From Archangium lansingense (GTDB taxonomy: Bacteria > Myxococcota > Myxococcia > Myxococcales > Myxococcaceae): a DNA stretch of 64,000 bases. Where the stretch lies: assembly GCF_026626635.1 (NCBI RefSeq), contig NZ_JAPNKA010000001.1, forward strand, positions 12,570,501 through 12,634,500, read 5' to 3'. Below are positions 8,628 to 17,091 of the stretch, one piece after another; the first letter of the stretch is position 1, and every line of letters begins with the position of its first letter. The translations under genes and the position numbers were made by a program. The notes under the pieces were generated by a model, which saw only the letters and a program-made list of their open reading frames with translations, was not told the DNA's origin and ran no database searches.

Positions 8628-9626
8628 TCAGGCCACGGTGAGGATTTCCGCGCCCTGGTCCGTCACCAGGAGGGTGTGCTCGAACTGGGCCGTGCGGCTG
8701 CCGTCCGCGGTCACCGCCGTCCACCCGTCGTCCCACACCCGGTGGTGCCAATGGCCGAGGGTAATCATCGGCTCGATGGTGAACGTCATCCCGGGCTCCA
8801 TGATCGTCGTCGCCGCGGGGTCGAAGTGGTGCGGAATCTGGAGCGCGGTATGGAAGCGCTCGCCGATGCCGTGGCCGCAGTAGGCGCGCACCACGCCCAT
8901 GTTGTGCTTCGTCGCATGCGCCTCGATGGCCTTGCCGATGTCGTTGATAGGCCGGCCGGGCTTCACCGCCTCGATGCCATGCATGAGGCACTCGCGCGTG
9001 ACACGCACCAGGCGCTCGCTGTCCGAGTCCACCGAGCCCACCAGGTAGGTGGCCGAGGTGTCCCCGTGCACGCCGTCCAGGTAGATGGTGATGTCGAGGT
9101 TGACGATGTCGCCGTCCTCGAGCGCCCGGTTGTCGGGGATCCCGTGGCAGATGACCTCGTTGACCGAGGTGCAGATGGACTTGGGGAAGCCGTGGTAGTT
9201 GAGCGGACTGGGGTAGCCACCGCGGCGCACGTACTCCTCATGCGCGATGGCATCGAGCTCGTCCGTGGTGATGCCGGGGCGCAGGTGGGCGGCCGTGGCA
9301 TTCATCACCTCGGCGGCGGCCTTGCAGGCGCGGCGCATGCGGGCGATGACATCCGGGCTCTTCACCTCGGAGGGAGGGAAGATGCGGGCGGGCCGCCCCG
9401 ACACCGCGTAGTCCGGACGCGGGATGTGCTGAGGCACGGTGCGCATGGGGCTGATGACACCCGGCCGGATGCCAGGCGAGCGGGCCTCGGGCCCCCGCTT
9501 GCGAGCCTCTACGGCATCCACGCCCCGGTGGCACTTCTTGTACTTCGTGCCACTACCGCACCAGCACGGGTCGTTCGGCTTTGGCAACACCGCGGGTGCG
9601 ACCCGCACAGGGGAGACGTCGTTCAT
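8628..9626 (-). CDS. map: Type I methionine aminopeptidase with SEC-C zinc motif
   Basis: 332 aa. An N-terminal SEC-C motif (CWCGSGTKYKKCH, residues 21-33) precedes the catalytic domain. The metal-binding and catalytic residues of MetAP are present: HGIPDNR, DGDIVNLDITIYLDGVHGDTSAT, GHGIGERFH, TIEPM and the final glutamate in QFEHTLLV. It removes the initiator methionine from nascent proteins in the cytoplasm. The zinc motif, found in SEC-C-bearing MetAPs, is thought to aid ribosome association. It is monocistronic, ending at a palindromic repeat. Confidence 0.95.
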   Translation of the reverse strand: MNDVSPVRVAPAVLPKPNDPCWCGSGTKYKKCHRGVDAVEARKRGPEARSPGIRPGVISPMRTVPQHIPRPDYAVSGRPARIFPPSEVKSPDVIARMRRACKAAAEVMNATAAHLRPGITTDELDAIAHEEYVRRGGYPSPLNYHGFPKSICTSVNEVICHGIPDNRALEDGDIVNLDITIYLDGVHGDTSATYLVGSVDSDSERLVRVTRECLMHGIEAVKPGRPINDIGKAIEAHATKHNMGVVRAYCGHGIGERFHTALQIPHHFDPAATTIMEPGMTFTIEPMITLGHWHHRVWDDGWTAVTADGSRTAQFEHTLLVTDQGAEILTVA

Positions 9627-9769
9627 ACCCTCGACCTATAGCTGCTGAGGCCGAACCGCGCACGCCTTCTCGGCCGTCACCCCGCAGGTCCGCCAGCCAG
9701 GACACACCGCGTCAGGTCGGCTGGGCACCTGCCCTGCTCCTGCCTTTCGGATAGGCTGCACGCCCGTCC

Positions 9770-10416
9770 ATGGCCACACCCACCTCGTCGAACTTCTAGT
9801 TCCTCTCAGCCCACGACACGCTGCTCGTGGCACTCGGTGCCCAGGCTGAGCGCTACTTCGTCGAGGACCCTGTCACCAGCCTGATGAAGCTGCGCCAGTT
9901 CGGCGAGCGGCTGGCCCAGCGGGCGGCGGCCCATCTCAACGTCCGCTCGGACAACCTCAAGCAGTACGAGCTCATCGAGAAGCTCGCCTCGCCCCCTCAT
10001 AACGCGCTCTCCGCCGAGGTGCGGAGCCTGTTCCATGAGCTGCGCACACGGCGGGCTACACCGAGCCGCAGCTCCAGTCGGCGTGGCGGGACGTGAAGAA
10101 CGAGGACATCGCCTCCACCATCATCGGCTTCGTGCGGCAGCAGGCGCTGGGCGAGCCGCTGGTGCCCTACGCCGACCGGGTGCAGCGCGCCCTGAAGAAG
10201 GTGCTGGCGAGCCGCCCGTGGACTCCGCCACAGAAGAAGTGGCTGGAGCGCATCGGCCACCAGCTCACGGCGAACGTAGTGCTGGACCGGCAGTCCTTCG
10301 ACTCGGGGGCCTTCAAGGACCACGGCGGCTGGGCCGCGATGGACAAGGCTTTGGAGGGGAAGCTGGAGCAGGTGCTCGGGGAGCTAGCGGACCACGTCTG
10401 GAGCCCCGCGGCCTGA
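9770..10416 (+). pseudogene. hsdR: Gutted hsdR (type I restriction endonuclease R subunit)
   Basis: The ATG at 9770 opens MATPTSSNF followed by an in-frame TAG at 9797-9799. The same frame then continues through AERYFVEDP and SLMKLRQFGERLAQ to FHELR at about 10046, matching the N-terminal domain of HsdR proteins. From about 10051, in another frame, the extreme C-terminal HsdR domain resumes (GYTEPQLQSAWRDVKNEDIA, then IIGFVRQQALG and RPWTPPQKKWLERI). The nuclease and helicase core, several hundred residues, is missing. No hsdM or hsdS is nearby. The gene has an amber codon, a large deletion and a frame change, so it cannot make a restriction subunit. Confidence 0.85.
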
Positions 10417-10424
10417 CGGGGGCG

Positions 10425-10883
10425 CTAGCGCAGCGGTGAGGGCAGAGGACGGCGCTCGAAGGGCACGGGGACGTTGTCCGTCAGCCAGCGCTCGTCACGG
10501 TAGAGGCGGTAGTCCGCATTGAAAACGAGCCGTCCCCCTATTCGCTGCAGGACGATGATCTCCCCGTTGAAGAGCAGGACCCCGTCGCGCCCTTGCTCCA
10601 ACAACGGCAAGGCTCCCCGCAGCATCGTCTTGGCGAAGTTCTCGTAATCACGGTTGGAGGGGTAGCGGAATCCCACGGACACACTGGGCCTGAAGCCAAA
10701 TCCTTCTTCGATGATGGACTGGCCCATCCCGTCCATTTCCACCACCGTGATGATGATATCTGGAGCATAGAGGGAGGTGTGCTCCTCGCTCCACTGGAGT
10801 TCCGGAATGCGCTCGGCGAGCAGACCGAGCGCCTGAATCCGCTTCATGTCCGTCGCAAGCTTGAGGCTGTAATCGAGGCCCAT
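10425..10883 (-). CDS. SitI3-like immunity protein
   Basis: 152 aa from the ATG at 10883, which has AAGGA 7 nt upstream; an in-frame GTG at 10910 is less likely. The N-terminus (MGLDYSLKLATDMKRIQALG) and the mid-region (VSVGFRYPSNRDYENFAKTM) match the SitI3-type immunity proteins of myxobacteria, which neutralise Sit toxins passed between kin by outer-membrane exchange. The gene begins 36 bp after the end of a toxin C-terminal domain on the same strand, the usual toxin-immunity order. Its base composition is visibly less GC-rich than its neighbours. Confidence 0.7.
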   Translation of the reverse strand: MGLDYSLKLATDMKRIQALGLLAERIPELQWSEEHTSLYAPDIIITVVEMDGMGQSIIEEGFGFRPSVSVGFRYPSNRDYENFAKTMLRGALPLLEQGRDGVLLFNGEIIVLQRIGGRLVFNADYRLYRDERWLTDNVPVPFERRPLPSPLR

Positions 10884-10919
10884 GTGTTTTTCCTTCGGGA
10901 TGATGTCCACCCAGGCCGC

Positions 10920-11538
10920 TCAAGGAAAGAGCAGGATGATCTTCCCATCTTTGATGGCGATGACCTGCTTGAGGCCAGGAATGGGCCAGTCCAATAGCTG
11001 CTTCATCATCGCTTCAATCGCCACGTTGCTGTCATCGAGGTTCAGGATGATTGTGTCAGCTTGTCCCGGATCTACCTTTTCCTCTTTGATGCGCGAAGCA
11101 ATGTTGCGTGCGTTCGACGTGGAAGGAGCCATGCAGTCCGCGTACTCTCCGCCGATCTTGTAATCAGGTTCCTTGCCATTGCTCCTGCGTGGGGGGTTCT
11201 GCTCCACGTGGTAGCCGTTGTCCGCGAGGATCCGTGCGGACTCATTCTCACGCTTGATTCCCCTCTTGGTCTCATCGTCGGCACTCGGGTCAAGCCGAGA
11301 GGGCCGCCCGGTGAGGCTGCCCTTCTGGGATGAAGCTCCGCCGCCAGGCCCCATGGCACGGGATGCCACCGCCGTGGGCGCCAATCCCACCACCAACTCC
11401 CTGGACCCCAGCACCACCGTCCTCACCTGCCCCGCCGCCTCCAGGCTCACCCGTGTGCGCGCCGGAGAAGCCAACGCCGCCTGACCAAATCCGGGCAACC
11501 CGGGTCCTCTGCCCACGAAGCGCGTCTGCCCCCCGATG
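10920..11538 (-). pseudogene. Truncated Sit-like polymorphic toxin with CdiA-type nuclease C-terminus
   Basis: The last about 120 residues (ENESARILADNGYHVEQNP, DYKIGGEYADC, NARNIASRIKEEK, GQADTIILNLDDSNV, WPIPGLKQVIAIKDGKIILL) match the CdiA-CT nuclease fold, a tRNase-type toxin. Before it, PGLPGFGQAALASP and VVLGSRELVVGLAPTAVA resemble the pre-toxin region of Sit-type proteins. No lipoprotein signal or convincing start precedes this; the open frame reaches 11774 but its first third is low-complexity and has no family character. I read it as the 3' part of a toxin gene that lost its secretion domain. The immunity gene follows directly. Confidence 0.65.
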
Positions 11539-11539
11539 G

Positions 11540-11776
11540 CCGCTGTCGCCTGACACCCCGGGCCATTGGTACGGAAAAGACATCCGGCTTCCCCTGTTCG
11601 CGGACATTCCCGGCAGGCCGCAGGGCCCGGAGTGCATCGAAGGCGACCTCGTGTTCTACGCACTCGGAGGAAAGACCGCCGGACAACTGCATGTCCGTGC
11701 TGAGCGCTCCCGTCCATCCCCTGTGGACGCAGGCCTGCCAGCGGATGCAGGTCTTCCGGCGGACGGGGGCCCATAG
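11540..11776 (+). pseudogene. Plus-strand coding relic upstream of the toxin fragment
   Basis: In the frame ending at TAG 11774-11776, the plus strand reads GHWYGKDIRLPLFADIPGR, then ECIEGDLVFYALGGK, TAGQLHVRAERS and a DAGLPADAGLPADGGP tail. Codon third positions here look more GC-rich than in the opposing frame, so this seems to be the real coding strand. Upstream the frame runs into the antisense of the toxin fragment and has no start. It is probably the 3' end of a lost gene, cut by the same rearrangement that left the toxin tail. Family not recognised. Confidence 0.4.
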
Positions 11777-11944
11777 GACGTGTGCACGTCAGGCCATCGA
11801 ATCATTGGGGTCGGGCAGCCAGCTTTGAGCGATGCAAATGCCGGGTCCAGCGCCTCGGACGCTGCGACCCGGCGTGGAATCGCTGGAATGACACAGCAGA
11901 CGACGGGAAGAGACGAGCCCCCCTCATCAACCCGGATGCGGTGA

Positions 11945-12130
11945 CGTTCACACGGATGTTCGAAAGAAAGGAGCACCGACAGGGTCAAGACGGTTTCCGC
12001 TTCTGGCTATGGGCGGGCCGAGCGCTTCACCGCCTCCAACCCGGAACACGTCGCCCTGGCCGCTCGCGTCCAGGAGCTGCTCCACGAAGCGGGTCTGTTG
12101 CGGCCCTTGCAGCCCCTCGAGCCAGGGTGA
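11945..12130 (+). pseudogene. Second plus-strand coding relic without a start codon
   Basis: An open frame from 11945 to TGA 12128-12130 contains YGRAERFTASNPEHVALAAR and VQELLHEAGLLRPLQPLEPG, a protein-like amphipathic helix. It has no ATG, GTG or TTG before the helix and a stop immediately upstream, so it cannot be expressed as it stands. It may be the C-terminal scrap of a deleted gene. The rest of 11777-12161 shows no gene or recognised signal. Confidence 0.3.
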
Positions 12131-12161
12131 ACAACCGACACCAAGCCCGAGCGGGTGCGGC

Positions 12162-13295
12162 TCACCGAGTGCGAGGAGCCGGCATGGCGGGCTCCGCGCA
12201 CGAGCAATCCTGCCGAGGTGGGAAATACACCACGCGGTGCAACATCCACCCCATCCCGAGCGCCCCCAGAGCCAAGACCAGGGCAGCGAACCACCCCGGC
12301 CGCCCTCCTGCCCGTCTCGGAGGATCGGACGGAGGGCTCTCCGCCGGCACGGGTGCGACTTGCAGCCGCGGAGGGTCCGGCACCGGAAACTCCTCCATCA
12401 CCGCCGCCAACGGCTCCACGCCCGCCGACAGCGCCCGCGACCGAGCAGCCTCGCCGGGCCGTCTCGCCGGCTGCCGCCAGACCCAGGTGTGTCCCTCCTC
12501 TTTCTGTATCCGCTGCAACTCCATGCGGACGGCCCTGGCGCCCGTGGGACGCTTCTGGGGCTCCTTCTCCAGCAGCCGCATGGCCAGTGCACTCAAGGCC
12601 TCGGGAACCCTGGGCTCGAGCTCCCGGGGTCTGGGCGGCGTCACGGAGGCGATGGCGCACAGCATCTGCTCCAGCGGCAGCCGGGTGCCGAAGGGACGGC
12701 ACTGGGTGAGCGTCTCGTACAGCAGCACTCCAAAGACATACAGGTCCGCAACAGGATGTGCCTCCACCGGCACGCGAACCCAAGGCAGAGGCACCGAGCT
12801 GAAGTCGATGAGGAACGGCCTGTCGTCCGCCCATCGCACCAGGATGTTCTCCGCCTTGATGTCGCCGTGACACACCCCTCGCTCGTGGAGCGCCTCCAGC
12901 ACCTTCAGGAACTCGCACAGCACGCTCACGCTGCGGTCGAGGGACGCGCGTTTCTGCTGACGCCACGCATGGAAGGTGCTTCCACAGACGTAAGGCGTCA
13001 CGAAGTAGGAGTAGCCCGTCTCCGGGTCGGGCCACCGCCCCCACTCGAGCACCGGCAACAAATTGGGGTGCTCCAGGTGCTCCCACGAAGCCACCTCGCG
13101 GCGCCTCCAGGCCTCCACCTTGTCCTCGTCCGCTGGCGAGGAAGGCCGGGTCGACATCTTCAGCGAGTAGCGGCTGCCGCCACGCTCCACCAGGAACATG
13201 AAGGCAAAGCTTCCGGCCCCCAGCCAGCGCACGATGCGGAAACCCCGCACCAGGTTTCCCTCGAAGAGCTCGTTGGGGTGGCGCGGCGGGTTCAT
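12162..13295 (-). CDS. Membrane-anchored Hanks-type Ser/Thr kinase with non-canonical motifs
   Basis: 377 aa from the ATG at 13295 (a GTG at 13346 is an alternative). The kinase domain spans about residues 15-285: glycine loop LGAGSFAFMF near 26, ATP lysine in YSLKMS at 46, and catalytic loop HGDIKAEN near 143, where the usual HRD arginine is glycine. IDFSS near 164 has serine instead of glycine in DFG. An APE-like region is hard to see. A Pro-rich linker leads to a single transmembrane helix (about residues 338-358) and a short extracytoplasmic tail with CSC. Lysine and both aspartates are kept, so activity is possible but regulation must differ from RD kinases. Confidence 0.8.
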   Translation of the reverse strand: MNPPRHPNELFEGNLVRGFRIVRWLGAGSFAFMFLVERGGSRYSLKMSTRPSSPADEDKVEAWRRREVASWEHLEHPNLLPVLEWGRWPDPETGYSYFVTPYVCGSTFHAWRQQKRASLDRSVSVLCEFLKVLEALHERGVCHGDIKAENILVRWADDRPFLIDFSSVPLPWVRVPVEAHPVADLYVFGVLLYETLTQCRPFGTRLPLEQMLCAIASVTPPRPRELEPRVPEALSALAMRLLEKEPQKRPTGARAVRMELQRIQKEEGHTWVWRQPARRPGEAARSRALSAGVEPLAAVMEEFPVPDPPRLQVAPVPAESPPSDPPRRAGGRPGWFAALVLALGALGMGWMLHRVVYFPPRQDCSCAEPAMPAPRTR

Positions 13296-13545
13296 GGGAG
13301 CGCTGGCCCTCCTGCCCGCGTGAAGGCTGCGGCCGACAGGACGCACTCGAACAACCTATGTGGGGCGTTCTCATGAAGGCAAGCGGAAAACCACTTCTGC
13401 GGTCATCCCCCCATGAATGACTCCCGAGATGACATCTGCCATCGCGTCCGCTGCTTTTCCAACGAAGGAGTCCGGCCCGCGTTGACGAGACGTCCGGGGC
13501 TTCCGGATGCTCGAGGAACACGCCGGATCTCCAGGGGGGTGTTCC

Positions 13546-13788
13546 ATGCGCGCCGATTCCACGGGCTCTCCACGCCGGGTCACCTGGAGTCGCTCCGTCC
13601 AAGGCGTCCTCGGCGTGATGCTCCTACTGCTGCTCGGGGGTTGTGCCACACGCGCCCCGCTCCCGGGGCTCCTGCCCGGTCTCCACCGGCCCCACCCCGC
13701 CAAGCGTCCTGCGTCCCCTCCCGCCTCCGCGCAATCAGCCACGGCGACCGGCGGTGCGTCCATGGCTCCAACGCCCGCGAGTCCCTGA
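13546..13788 (+). CDS. Small predicted lipoprotein
   Basis: 80 aa. It has a basic N-terminus and then a hydrophobic run ending LLLLLGGC, a good lipobox with the cysteine at about residue 34. The mature part is short, Pro/Ala/Thr-rich and probably unstructured. A GGGGGG tract lies 5-10 nt before the ATG. It is divergent from the kinase. Function unknown; it could be a stray open frame in GC-rich DNA, but the signal and lipobox make a real gene more likely. Confidence 0.5.
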   Translation: MRADSTGSPRRVTWSRSVQGVLGVMLLLLLGGCATRAPLPGLLPGLHRPHPAKRPASPPASAQSATATGGASMAPTPASP

Positions 13789-13855
13789 CGGGCCCGGTCA
13801 GCCCCGTGACCCTGGCCAGCGGGCTGGGCTACGCTGATGCCCGGGGTTCCTCGCC

Positions 13856-15646
13856 ATGCGACCTGTCTCTCTGATGCCTGCCGTGCTCGCCGCGCTGCTG
13901 CTGGCTCTTCCCGCCCCGGCTCAGGTCCCGCCGCCGCTGCCCTCGGTGGACCTGGGCATCCGCGAGCTCATCTTCCGTCCAGAAGTCGTCTCCAGCCGGA
14001 CACCGGAGGACGTGTGGCTCCTCGCGAATGGCAGGGGCTCGGCCAACCAGGTGTTGCGGAGCGCGGACGCCGGCCGCTCGTGGCAACTGGACGCAACGGC
14101 CAGCTGGGCCCTGCGCAAGTCCCTCCTCGCCGGTTCGAGCATCACCCTCGACACCCTCGTCTGGTTCACTCCCGAGATTGGCATCGCCGCCGGTTCCATT
14201 GGCGCACGGGTACTGCGCACGACGGACGCGGGGCTCTCCTGGCAGTCCATTCCGCTCACGGACGACCTCTATGTCTATGCGGTGGAGCGAGTGGGTGAGC
14301 GGGCATGGCTCTGTGGCTCGTCCGGGAAGCTCTTCCGCAGCGACGACGCCGGGGCGAGCTGGCACGAGCTGAAGGACTCACCGTTCAATCGCGATGACCG
14401 CTGCATGGATATGTCCTTTCTCTCCCCGGAGAGCGGGTGGGCCGTGGGCATGAATGGGTCCGTCTGGGCCACCGAGGACGGCGGGACGAGCTGGCAGCAC
14501 GTGCCCTTCGAGCAGCCCCTGAAGTACCTGCGCCGCGTGGTGCGGCTCACCCCCCAGGCAGCCTGGGTCGGGGGCCACCGCGAGCGGTACCTCACGACCG
14601 ACGCCGGGAAGACGTGGCACGCCAGGCCGTGGACCGAGGACGAGCTGAACACGCCCCTGGCCGCCGCGCGGACTCCCGATGGCCGGCACCTCATCACCGT
14701 CGGACCCGTTGGCGAGGGCGTCCCGGTGGAGCAGTGGGTTCCCTTCCTCGGAGAGGCCGAGCACGCGACCAGCCCGGGAGGGGACACCGTCGTGGCCCTG
14801 GTCGTCGCGGACCAGCGCGAGATGCGGCTGGCCCTCTCCGTCTCGGGCCAGCTCGTGCGCAAGGGTCCCCCTGTCAGCCAGGGCTCGGGCGTCCTCACCC
14901 CGCTCGAAGGCCTTGTCCGGAAGTCACCCGAGACGTGGCTGGGGTGGGCCGGCGAGCAGCTCGCCGCCTCCCACGATGAGGGCCGGACCTGGTTCCAACT
15001 GGGTCGCGTTCCCCAGACGCCCATCCGCGCACTGGCCTTCCTGAAGGAGGACACGGTGCTCGCCGAGCTCGGCACGGGAGAGCTGCTGCGCTCGAAGGAC
15101 TTCGGGCGCCTCTGGGAACCGAGCACGAGTCCCCTGGATGCCTACGACTTCGCGGTGGCCTCGGGCCGCACTGCATCCCCCGAGACCCCCTTCGACTGCG
15201 TGCTCACCACCGCGCCCGCATCGATGAAGCTCCACCTCGATAACCTGGGCTGCTTCCACCAGGTCGAGGGCCAGCTCTCCGTGAAGCTGTCTTCGGACGG
15301 AGCCGAGCTCTCGGGCAAGAGCCTCGACAACAAGCCCGTCAAGCTGGGGTCGAAGAAGCTCTCCCGCGCGGAAGGGGAGCGCATCGTTCGCGAGCTGGTG
15401 GCGGCTGCCACCCGGCAGGAGACGCCGCTCGGCTGTGACTCCACCACCAAGTACACGGCCATCCTCGAGTGGTCCTGTCCCTCGGGCCACGTCAAGGAGG
15501 GGACGGTGCGCTTCCGCGCCCCTGGCTGTGGAGCGCTCACCTACGGGAGCGCGACGACCTGGGGCTCCAACGCGCCCGGCAGCTACGCGCGCGCCCTGGG
15601 CCTCCATCAGGCCGCGTCCGAGGAGTTCAAGAGCGCGTCACACTGA
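13856..15646 (+). CDS. Exported BNR/Asp-box beta-propeller protein
   Basis: 596 aa with a signal peptide (hydrophobic to about residue 22, APAQ cleavage region). At least seven Asp-box-like repeats are visible: SADAGRSW, TTDAGLSW, SDDAGASW, TEDGGTSW, TTDAGKTW, SHDEGRTW and SKDFGRLW. This predicts a propeller like that of YCF48/sialidase-type proteins. The last about 130 residues are a separate domain with paired cysteines (CVLTTAP to GCF; CDSTT to CPSGH to GCG). Likely periplasmic or secreted; the ligand is unknown. Confidence 0.75.
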   Translation: MRPVSLMPAVLAALLLALPAPAQVPPPLPSVDLGIRELIFRPEVVSSRTPEDVWLLANGRGSANQVLRSADAGRSWQLDATASWALRKSLLAGSSITLDTLVWFTPEIGIAAGSIGARVLRTTDAGLSWQSIPLTDDLYVYAVERVGERAWLCGSSGKLFRSDDAGASWHELKDSPFNRDDRCMDMSFLSPESGWAVGMNGSVWATEDGGTSWQHVPFEQPLKYLRRVVRLTPQAAWVGGHRERYLTTDAGKTWHARPWTEDELNTPLAAARTPDGRHLITVGPVGEGVPVEQWVPFLGEAEHATSPGGDTVVALVVADQREMRLALSVSGQLVRKGPPVSQGSGVLTPLEGLVRKSPETWLGWAGEQLAASHDEGRTWFQLGRVPQTPIRALAFLKEDTVLAELGTGELLRSKDFGRLWEPSTSPLDAYDFAVASGRTASPETPFDCVLTTAPASMKLHLDNLGCFHQVEGQLSVKLSSDGAELSGKSLDNKPVKLGSKKLSRAEGERIVRELVAAATRQETPLGCDSTTKYTAILEWSCPSGHVKEGTVRFRAPGCGALTYGSATTWGSNAPGSYARALGLHQAASEEFKSASH

Positions 15647-15665
15647 GGACCCCTCGGGAGAGGCC

Positions 15666-16007
15666 TCAGCGCCTCTCCTGCGCGCTGCACTCCATGCAGT
15701 GACGAGCCTCGGGAATGGCCCGCAGCCGGTGCCGGCCGATCGCCCCGCCGCAGCGCGCGCAGTGCCCGAACCGGCCCTGCTCGATGCGCACCAGCGCGTC
15801 ATCAATGTCGCGCAGCTCCCGCTCCTCCCGTTCCGACAGACGTACGAGCACCTCTTCCGCGCTCTCCTCCGCCGCCTCGTCCACCAGGTCCGGCTCCTGC
15901 CTGCTGTGCTGCCTCTCGGCCTCCGTCAGGTTGAGCCGCAGCAGGCCTCGCAGGCTGCTCCGCCGCTGCAACAGCGCCGTCCGGGCCTCGATCGTCAGCA
16001 TGTCCAT
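15666..16007 (-). CDS. TraR/DksA-type C4 zinc-finger protein
   Basis: 113 aa. The N-terminal two thirds is a predicted coiled coil rich in Glu/Arg (ESAEEVLVRLSEREERELRDIDDAL). The C-terminus is the DksA/TraR zinc finger: CARCGG and CMEC, with EQGRFGHC before it. Proteins of this family insert the coiled coil into the RNA polymerase secondary channel and modulate initiation, but most short myxobacterial paralogues are untested. GGGGAAG precedes the ATG. Convergent with the propeller gene. Confidence 0.9.
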   Translation of the reverse strand: MDMLTIEARTALLQRRSSLRGLLRLNLTEAERQHSRQEPDLVDEAAEESAEEVLVRLSEREERELRDIDDALVRIEQGRFGHCARCGGAIGRHRLRAIPEARHCMECSAQERR

Positions 16008-16254
16008 GGTGCTTCCCCACTTCTCCGGCGCGCCCCAGGGGCAGCCGGTCAGTAGGTCCGGCCCATTTCAGGAAACGTGCCTCCCGCTCCGTCCCCTGGG
16101 AGAGGCCTGCCGCGCGCAAGCTTTGCGGGCCGCCCCGAAGCCCTGTGCACCCCTTGCGCACGCAACCTCGCGCTCCCCCGCAACCGGGCTGGAACACCCC
16201 TTGCTCCGAGTGCCGGCGGGCCTCACCCAGGGCCCCATCGCGCGAGGACCTTCG

Positions 16255-17067
16255 ATGACTTCCCTCTCCACTCACCCCACTCCGGGCGCTCTCCTCCAGG
16301 GGCTCCTCCCGCGCGAGCACGGCGTCTGGTTCCAGCTCGGCCTGCCCCTGGCCACCGCCCTCTTCGTCTCCGGTGCTCCCGCCAGTGCCCTCTGGCTGTC
16401 GGCCGCCGCCCTCGCCTGTCTGCTCGCCCACGAGCCCTTGCTGCTGTTGCTCGGACACCGGGGCGCACGCCGCGGCGAGCGGGATGGAACCCGCGCCCGG
16501 TGGTGGGGTCTCGCCGTGGGGGGGCTGGGAGCGCTGGCCTTCGTGCTCGGCGCCGTCTCCCTGCCACCCGAGGCCCGGCCCTTCCTCATGATGCCCCTCA
16601 TCCTGGGCGGTGAGGTGCTCCTGCTCGCTTGGAATCGGCAGGAGCGCACCCTCTCGGGCGAGGTGCTCGCGGCTCTCGCGCTCGGAGCGTGGGCTGTGCC
16701 CATCGCCATGGCCGGGGGACTGCCGGCGCCCACCGCGCTGACGCTCTGGGGCACCTACGGGCTGTCCTTTGGACTGGCCACCCTGGCGGTGCGCACCGTC
16801 ATCGCCAGCCATCGGCCCCACGCCCATCGCGAGCGGCTGCGGTGCATGGGCGCGGCCCTGGTCGCCGCCGTCCTCGTCACCGCCGTCCTCTGGGCGCTCA
16901 CCTCTGGGCTGCACCCGCTGCGCGTGCTGGCGCTGCTGCCAGTGAGCCTCGTGGCGCTTGGGCTGTGCGTGGCGCTGCCCTCGCCCCGGCGGTTGCACTC
17001 CATCGGCTGGACGCTGGGCGTGGCCGGCACCCTCACCCTGGTGCTGCTCGGCGTGGGGCTGTCCTGA
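16255..17067 (+). CDS. YwiC-like integral membrane protein
   Basis: 270 aa. The signature LLPREHGVWFQLGLPLATAL at residues 17-36 is that of YwiC-like proteins, and about eight hydrophobic helices follow. GAGG lies 8 nt before the ATG. In Bacillus, ywiC sits near anaerobic nitrate-respiration genes, but its function is not established. Nothing in the local context supports a specific role. Confidence 0.75.
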   Translation: MTSLSTHPTPGALLQGLLPREHGVWFQLGLPLATALFVSGAPASALWLSAAALACLLAHEPLLLLLGHRGARRGERDGTRARWWGLAVGGLGALAFVLGAVSLPPEARPFLMMPLILGGEVLLLAWNRQERTLSGEVLAALALGAWAVPIAMAGGLPAPTALTLWGTYGLSFGLATLAVRTVIASHRPHAHRERLRCMGAALVAAVLVTAVLWALTSGLHPLRVLALLPVSLVALGLCVALPSPRRLHSIGWTLGVAGTLTLVLLGVGLS

Positions 17068-17091
17068 GGTGCACCACGCCCAGCACACTCC

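Noticed and set aside
11539..11774. Extending the toxin reading frame upstream to an ATG at 11774
   Set aside because: The extra residues are Arg/Pro-rich, show no family character and oppose a better-looking plus-strand relic.
10920..13788. A prophage or integrative element covering the toxin, relics and kinase
   Set aside because: No integrase, phage structural gene, tRNA junction or terminal repeats were seen.
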